Position numbers and translations under genes: made by a program | Part shown: positions 14,333 to 18,313 of the stretch, piece after piece | How positions within the stretch are numbered: position 1 is the stretch's first letter | How the letters are laid out: each line of letters opens with the position of its first letter | Assembly (NCBI GenBank): GCA_046723645.1 | Contig: JBKOUY010000099.1 | Span: forward strand, 1-18,313 | Reading direction: 5' to 3' | DNA: 18,313 nucleotides | Source: DASQUK01 sp046723645 | GTDB taxonomy: Bacteria; Actinomycetota; Acidimicrobiia; Acidimicrobiales; VFJN01 | The notes under the pieces: generated by a model | The model's database searches: none | Seen by the model: the letters and a program-made list of their open reading frames with translations, nothing else | Told to the model about the DNA's origin: nothing

Positions 14333-15769
14333 TCAGCGGGTGAGCTGCAGGCCGGCGACCGCGTCGACGAAGCCGGGGGTGACCTCCGCGACCGCGTCCG
14401 TGTCCTCGTCGTCGGCAGCGACCCTCAGGTCCTCGAGCTGGGTCGTGATCCGGTCGACGTCGGCCTGGTCGAGGCCGTGGGCGATCCGGTCCCAGACCCA
14501 CTCCAGCGAGCTGACGTCACCTGCGACGTGCCCCGGGTCGGCCTCGTCGCTGGCGCTGTCGACGGCGAGCTGGTTGGCCCAGACGCCGAACCGGTCGAGG
14601 TCGACCTCGATCGGCGGCCGGTACTGCAGCTCCAGGTCCAGGGCCGCCATCTCGGCGTCGAGCGCGCCGTTGCGGGCACCCTCCGGGTTGCGGTCGTCGA
14701 CCGCCGGCATCAGCGCGTTGCCGTGGAGGGCGTCGAGGGCCTGGCCCATCTGCACGTCAAGCAACGGCGGCACGGCGCCACCCGCCCGGTAGGCGTTCCA
14801 CGCGGCCGTCATCCCCGCCAGCGTCCGGGTCGCCGCCTCCCAGTCTCTGGACCCGGCCGCCGCGAACACGTCCCGTGCGCCCTGCGAGACGGTCGAGAGC
14901 TCGGGCGGCACGCCGCCGGTCCGGGCGTCCGTGGGCACGGCAACCGCGAGGGCCTCGAGGTTGGCGCCGACGCCGGAGCGGAACTCGCCGTAGCCGGGCG
15001 CGAACGTCTTGTCCTCGTAGTTCCCCTCGAGCAGGTGGTTCTCGGTGCCGACCATCGCGCCGGTCACGGGCCCGCGCGGTCCCTCCACGGTGAGGTCGAG
15101 AGACTTGACGACCACCTCCTCGAAGACGAGGTCCGGAATGTTCTCGGGCCGGTAGGCCTGCCCGACGACCGGGTTGGCCGGCATGATCATGCCGGGCGGC
15201 CCGTCCTCGCCGGCGACCCAGGTGCCGTCGGTGTCCGCGACGACGCCGTCCTCGTAGTTGAAGACGTCCTCGCCGAAGTACCAGACGTTGCCCTCGTCGT
15301 CCTGCGCGTACCAGTCGAGGGCAACCTCGTGGATGCGCCCGTCGAGGTACGAGACGAACTGCGAGACAAGCGTCTCGACCTTCTCGTCGCCCACGTCGAT
15401 GACCTTGGGCTCGGGCAGCAGCACCGTCTCGATCCGGAGGGGGTTGCCCTCATCGTTGCCGAGGAGGACGGCCGAGTGCAGGGCACTGATGGGGAACAGC
15501 GGGTTGTCGACGGTCGTGGGCTGCGAGAACGTCGGGTCCACGAGGTCGACGCGCTGGCTGTCGGGCGCCGTCGGCTGGGTCGGGTTGTCCGACGCCCGCG
15601 CGGCGTCCGCCGGCTGGCTGTCGGCGGACCCGGAGCCGTTCGAGTCACTGCTGCACGCTGCTGCTGCCAGCGCCACGACCACGCAGCCGCCGACCAGCCT
15701 CGTCGACGGGCGGTGCGGCCGCGGCGATGGTTGCGTGAGCCTTCGATGCCGGAGGTGATGGAGATCCAT
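14333..15769 (-). CDS. Secreted lipoprotein with DWYAQD/NVWYFGE domain, function unknown
   Basis: A 478-residue exported protein. The N-terminus is basic (RHRR, PHRPSTR) followed by a hydrophobic core VVVALAAAAC with Cys39 as a likely lipid-anchored residue and a Ser/Gly-rich linker. Next comes a beta-rich domain (about 75-230) with LDWYAQDDEGNVWYFGEDVF, MIMPANPVVGQAYRPE and FAPGYGEFRSG, a pattern I know only from uncharacterised secreted proteins. The C-terminal half (about 260-478) is helical with paired WNAYRAGG, WANQLAVDSA and LEWVWDRIAHG segments. ATG at 15769 is chosen because the signal peptide begins there; AGGGA lies about 8 nt upstream. It is divergent from the three-TM protein gene. 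Confidence 0.78.
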   Translation of the reverse strand: MDLHHLRHRRLTQPSPRPHRPSTRLVGGCVVVALAAAACSSDSNGSGSADSQPADAARASDNPTQPTAPDSQRVDLVDPTFSQPTTVDNPLFPISALHSAVLLGNDEGNPLRIETVLLPEPKVIDVGDEKVETLVSQFVSYLDGRIHEVALDWYAQDDEGNVWYFGEDVFNYEDGVVADTDGTWVAGEDGPPGMIMPANPVVGQAYRPENIPDLVFEEVVVKSLDLTVEGPRGPVTGAMVGTENHLLEGNYEDKTFAPGYGEFRSGVGANLEALAVAVPTDARTGGVPPELSTVSQGARDVFAAAGSRDWEAATRTLAGMTAAWNAYRAGGAVPPLLDVQMGQALDALHGNALMPAVDDRNPEGARNGALDAEMAALDLELQYRPPIEVDLDRFGVWANQLAVDSASDEADPGHVAGDVSSLEWVWDRIAHGLDQADVDRITTQLEDLRVAADDEDTDAVAEVTPGFVDAVAGLQLTR

Positions 15770-15968
15770 GCCGTCGTCCCTTTCGTCGCTCGATGTCGAT
15801 CGGGCTCGAGCTTCGGCCTGCATGATGCTGGGAGCCGGCTGAGCGGCGGCTGAATCCGCGGGGTGGGTCGGGGCGCACCGTGTCAGCGGGCGTTCAGGTG
15901 CCGGCGCTGATTCATCCCCTGGATAGGACGCGGCTGCCCGTAATGTCATCGCCAACCATGCGAGGGGT

Positions 15969-16013
15969 TCCCCGGTGAGCGATCCGCCGACCGAGTCCTC
16001 CCCGGTGAGCGAT
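15969..16013. repeat. 15-bp direct repeat spanning the start of the three-TM gene
   Basis: TCCCCGGTGAGCGAT occurs at 15969-15983 and 15999-16013, a period of 30 bp. Both copies contain an in-frame GTG, and the repeat produces a duplicated VSD-P start in the protein. It looks like a local 30-bp duplication of the start region. Confidence 0.75.
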
Positions 16014-16682
16014 GCACCGGATGGAGGCGCCGCGCCCGGGGACTCCGAGAGGCACGAGGTGAGCGGGCACGAACGGCGGTTCGAGATTGTCGCCACCGTC
16101 CTCCTCGCGCTGACGGCGCTGGCCACGGCCTGGAGCGGTTACCAGGCGTCGCTGTGGGACGGCATACAGTCGAGCAACTACACCCAGGCGTCCGCGGCTC
16201 GCACCGAGGCATCGCAGAACCACACCGAGGCCAACCAGTTCCGGCTCGGCGACCTCAGCGTGTTCGAGAACTACATCGACGCCACGGTCGGCGGCGACGC
16301 GCAGCTGGCGGACTTCTACCGCCAGCGGTTCCGTGACGAGTTCGAGCCAGCATTCGCGGCGTGGATCGCCCTCGACCCGTTCACCAACCCGGATGCCCCG
16401 CCGAGCCCGTTGGCGATGCCCGAGTACCGGCTCGCTGACGACGAGCAGGCGAAGGATCTCACCGCCCGTGCCGAGGCAAAGTTCAAGGAGGGCGAGGACG
16501 CCAACAACTACTCCGACACCTACACGGCCGCGACCTTGTTCTTCGCCGCCGCGCTCTTCTTCGCCGCGATCTCCGAACGCTTCAGCTATGTGCGCGCCCG
16601 TGCCAGCCTGCTCGGGATGGCGGGCATTGGGCTGGTCGGCGGCACGGTCCTCATGGTCACCCAACCGGTGACGACCGGCTGA
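15975..16682 (+). CDS. Conserved three-TM membrane protein, unknown function
   Basis: A 235-residue protein with a disordered acidic N-terminus, TM1 at about 36-55 (IVATVLLALTALATAWSGYQ), a long helical extracytoplasmic or cytoplasmic region rich in Ala, Glu and Gln (SSNYTQASAARTEASQNHTE), then TM2 (184-199, Ala/Phe-rich) and TM3 (210-229). The TAWSGYQASLWDG...SNYTQA segment is a recurring feature of uncharacterised membrane proteins in actinobacteria and proteobacteria; I cannot give a function. GAGGGG lies 7 nt before the GTG at 15975. A second in-frame GTG at 16005 arises from the 15-bp repeat. The stop is 22 bp from the oppositely oriented micro-ORF. Confidence 0.8.
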   Translation: MSDPPTESSPVSDAPDGGAAPGDSERHEVSGHERRFEIVATVLLALTALATAWSGYQASLWDGIQSSNYTQASAARTEASQNHTEANQFRLGDLSVFENYIDATVGGDAQLADFYRQRFRDEFEPAFAAWIALDPFTNPDAPPSPLAMPEYRLADDEQAKDLTARAEAKFKEGEDANNYSDTYTAATLFFAAALFFAAISERFSYVRARASLLGMAGIGLVGGTVLMVTQPVTTG

Positions 16683-16704
16683 GGATCGAAGCCCGCGTCG
16701 AGCG

Positions 16705-16779
16705 TCAGAAACGCCGGCGGGAGACGCGCCGGGCGGTGCGCCTGGATGTGCGCCGGGCGACTCTTCGGGATCCGAACAT
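16705..16779 (-). CDS. 24-residue Arg-rich micro-ORF
   Basis: An ATG preceded by GGAGGAAGCG (GGAGG 5 nt upstream) opens a 24-codon frame ending in TGA. The peptide starts MFGSRRVARRTSRRTARR and has 11 Arg. It lies 53 bp downstream of the DUF6325-type fragment on the same strand. Such Arg-rich stretches occur near the ends of small actinobacterial SHOCT-associated proteins, so this could be a truncated gene start or a genuine basic micro-protein. The open frame continues upstream of the ATG for several codons, including a QYDNLEEA segment, so an origin as a frameshifted tail of the fragment is also possible. Confidence 0.4.
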   Translation of the reverse strand: MFGSRRVARRTSRRTARRVSRRRF

Positions 16780-16832
16780 CGCTTCCTCCAGGTTGTCGTA
16801 CTGCGTGTCGTGGCGACCCGCGGCGACGGTGG

Positions 16833-17096
16833 TCAGGTCCCTGCGGTCTCCATGACGTGGAGATCCGTGGCTTCGTCGGCGGAGAGCAGCCCGATCGCCA
16901 CCAGGTCGAGGGGGCTAATGAAGCCGTCGCTGATGCGAAAGCCACCGGCGCGGGCGATCGCATCCCGGAGCGGCACCGCCCAGTGATGCTCCAGCAGGAG
17001 GAGGGCGGCGGCGGAGTCGTTCGGGATGTCCTCCAGGACGTCCCAGGCGTCCTCCTCGGAGAACGCCTGGATGCCCTCGGCCGCCGCCTCCAGCGG
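16833..17096 (-). pseudogene. C-terminal fragment of a DUF6325/DUF1269-type protein
   Basis: The frame ending in TGA at 16833 encodes about 87 residues, including DVLEDIPNDSAAALLLLEHH, WAVPLRDAIARAGGF and ISDGFISPLDLVAIG. This matches the C-terminal half of small actinobacterial DUF6325/DUF1269-like proteins, which carry 'SSAALL--E--WA-PLRDAI--AGG'. No start codon exists within the fragment: an in-frame stop is met at 17106 before any ATG or GTG, and the N-terminal half is not found upstream. It is thus a truncated gene. The family name is given with moderate certainty. Confidence 0.6.
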
Positions 17097-17156
17097 TCCG
17101 GTGGGTCACGCACTCTCCGCACGCTGTCGATCCGACGGTATTGACGGACGATGGCC

Positions 17157-17237
17157 CGCGCATCACCCCGTCGGAATGAAACCCCCGCACGCGTGAGGCG
17201 GCGACCGCCGGCTTTCCCCCGTACGGGGTGATGCGCG
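17157..17237. repeat. 15-bp perfect inverted repeat enclosing 51 nt, CLC gene leader
   Basis: CGCGCATCACCCCGT (17157-17171) recurs as its exact reverse complement at 17223-17237. The 51-nt interior contains a smaller hairpin GGCGG-CGA-CCGCC and the palindrome CACGCGTG (17188-17195). It ends 51 bp before the CLC start codon, so it could be a structured RNA leader, paired operator sites or a small MITE-like element. It does not match the fluoride riboswitch consensus. No flanking target-site duplication was seen. Confidence 0.7.
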
Positions 17238-17288
17238 CATGCCTCCCTCAGCCAGAGAATGCTGCGTGCCGAAGCACGGAGGTCGACG

Positions 17289-18313
17289 ATGACGATGCCT
17301 GCCGATCCGCGCGCGGTCCTGCGAAGCCCGGACTACACCAAGCTCCTGGTGCTGGCCGCCCTCATCGGGGCGCCGATCGCAGCCGCTGCGTGGGGCTTCC
17401 TCTGGTTGGTCGGCGAGGCGCAGGAGTGGCTCTATACCGACCTTCCCAGCGGGCTCGGTTTCGACGATCAGCCGACGTGGTGGCCACTTCCCCTACTGGC
17501 GCTCGCCGGCCTACTGGTTGCCCTGACGATCCGGTACCTCCCAGGCCACGGCGGCGAATCGCCGGCCGAGGGGTTCCATGCCGGTGGCCCGCCACCGACG
17601 CCCATCGAGCTGCCGGGCATCTTCATCGCTGCGCTGACCGGCCTCGCCCTGGGCGCAGTGATCGGGCCCGAGGCGCCACTCATCGCGCTGGGCGCCGGGC
17701 TCGGTGTCTGCGCCGTGCGGCTTGCACGCCGGGACGCGCCCGCGACGACCCTGACGGTCGTGGCCGCGGCAGGGAGCTTTGCCGCGTTCAGCACGCTCGT
17801 GGGCTCGCCCCTGATCGCCGCGTTCATCTTGATGGAGGCAATCGGCCTGGGGGGACCGATGCTCGGGATAGTGTTGGTCCCAGGCCTGGTGGCCGCAGGC
17901 ATCGGGACCCTGATCTTCGTGGGCCTGGATTCCTTGACCGGGCTCGGGAAGTTCTCACTCGCGATCCCCGACCTTCCCGCAGCAGGGACGCCAACGATCG
18001 CCGAGTTCGGCTGGGCGATCGCCATCGGGGTTGTGGCCGCTCCGGTCGGACTCGGCATCCGGAAGCTCGCCCGCTCGCTGCAACCTCATGTCGAGCGCCG
18101 GATTTTGGTGCTCACGCCGGTCGCCGGACTGGCCATCGCCGGATTGGCGATCGCGTTCGGCCAGGTCAGCGACAAGAGCTCCTCCCTGGTGCTGTTCTCC
18201 GGGCAGGATGCACTCGGGCCGTTCCTCGACGATACGGCGAGCTATTCCATCGGAGCCCTCGTCTTGTTGCTCGTGTGCAAGACCCTCGCCTATGGAGTCT
18301 CGCTCGGCAGCTT
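17289..18313 (+). CDS. CLC-family chloride channel/antiporter (3' end outside window)
   Basis: An open frame of 341 codons running off the window end; it encodes a hydrophobic multi-span protein. The CLC signature GAVIGPEAPLIALGAG (121-136) corresponds to the conserved G-x-x-GPE filter segment, with later SFAAFSTLVGSPLIAAFILMEA matching the helix that usually follows it. The set LRSPDY and ERRILVLTPVAGLAIAGLAI also fits the actinobacterial CLC group whose members are annotated as chloride or ion channel proteins. Whether it is a channel or H+/anion antiporter is unclear; the second half of the filter region lies beyond the window. GGAGGT is 5 nt before the ATG at 17289. It follows a large inverted repeat. 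Confidence 0.88.
   Translation, partial: MTMPADPRAVLRSPDYTKLLVLAALIGAPIAAAAWGFLWLVGEAQEWLYTDLPSGLGFDDQPTWWPLPLLALAGLLVALTIRYLPGHGGESPAEGFHAGGPPPTPIELPGIFIAALTGLALGAVIGPEAPLIALGAGLGVCAVRLARRDAPATTLTVVAAAGSFAAFSTLVGSPLIAAFILMEAIGLGGPMLGIVLVPGLVAAGIGTLIFVGLDSLTGLGKFSLAIPDLPAAGTPTIAEFGWAIAIGVVAAPVGLGIRKLARSLQPHVERRILVLTPVAGLAIAGLAIAFGQVSDKSSSLVLFSGQDALGPFLDDTASYSIGALVLLLVCKTLAYGVSLGS

Noticed and set aside
16746..17144. A plus-strand 132-codon ORF opposite the DUF6325-type fragment
   Set aside because: It has no recognisable domain or SD, and the minus strand carries the recognisable sequence.
17157..17288. Fluoride (crcB) riboswitch before the CLC gene
   Set aside because: The conserved GATGG/CGCC start and the GATGAC-x-CCTAC end are absent; only an inverted repeat with a different interior is present.
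17468..18058. A minus-strand 196-codon ORF
   Set aside because: It is the antisense shadow of the CLC gene, whose membrane pattern and GPEAPL motif are clear.
1..18313. CRISPR arrays, tRNA/rRNA genes, transposases, phage genes
   Set aside because: No repeat-spacer pattern, no tRNA-like cloverleaf with TTCGA loop, and no transposase or integrase motifs were seen. The tandem and inverted repeats found are too few or too short for CRISPR.

Overview
This is a GC-rich chromosomal window with SD-led, tightly packed genes, many GTG starts and repeated 4-bp ATGA/GTGA overlaps. F420-type luciferase-like oxidoreductases, crotonyl-CoA-reductase-like enzymes, FAS1/MaoC-like hotdog proteins, SHOCT/PLDc_N proteins and decayed ECF42 and DUF6325-type remnants together suggest an actinobacterium, perhaps Acidimicrobiia. 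The taxonomic call is an inference from gene content; there is no rRNA or other marker gene here.

Layout. (1) 7-3215, minus: a four-gene coupled operon of SnoaL-like protein, F420-type LLM oxidoreductase, two-repeat EthD-like protein and amidohydrolase-2 family enzyme, which looks like a small-molecule catabolic or detoxification set. Just upstream (3244-3375) is a start-bearing stub of an acyl-CoA synthetase, so this operon may have inherited another gene's promoter. (2) 3517-4945, plus: two tandem paralogues, each a duplicated ferredoxin-like (dimeric alpha/beta barrel, NIPSNAP/EthD-like) protein of unknown function. (3) 4963-6303, minus: a CoxE-like VWA protein whose start region abuts a 13-bp tandem repeat and a frameshifted ECF42 sigma-factor C-terminus (about 6352-6640). 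(4) 6689-8604: a YghZ-like aldo/keto reductase (+), a GNAT acetyltransferase (-) and a VOC/glyoxalase-like protein (+). (5) 8652-13504, minus: a second four-gene operon of double-hotdog MaoC-like protein, crotonyl-CoA carboxylase/reductase-like MDR, acyl-CoA ligase and PECR-like SDR. All four are CoA-thioester enzymes, and the first three junctions are spaced 1 bp or overlapped by 4 bp. (6) 13745-16682: a SHOCT/PLDc_N membrane protein (+), a strong 15-bp hairpin terminator, a secreted lipoprotein of unknown function (-) and a three-TM conserved protein (+). (7) 16683-17288: a decayed stretch with an Arg-rich micro-ORF, a C-terminal DUF6325-type fragment and an 81-bp inverted-repeat structure directly in front of (8) a CLC-family chloride channel/antiporter running off the window end.

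The main points of interest are the acyl-CoA-ligase/MaoC/Ccr-like/SDR operon, whose hotdog and SDR members lack canonical catalytic residues, the unexplained tandem barrel paralogues, the three gene remnants, and the inverted-repeat leader before the CLC gene.
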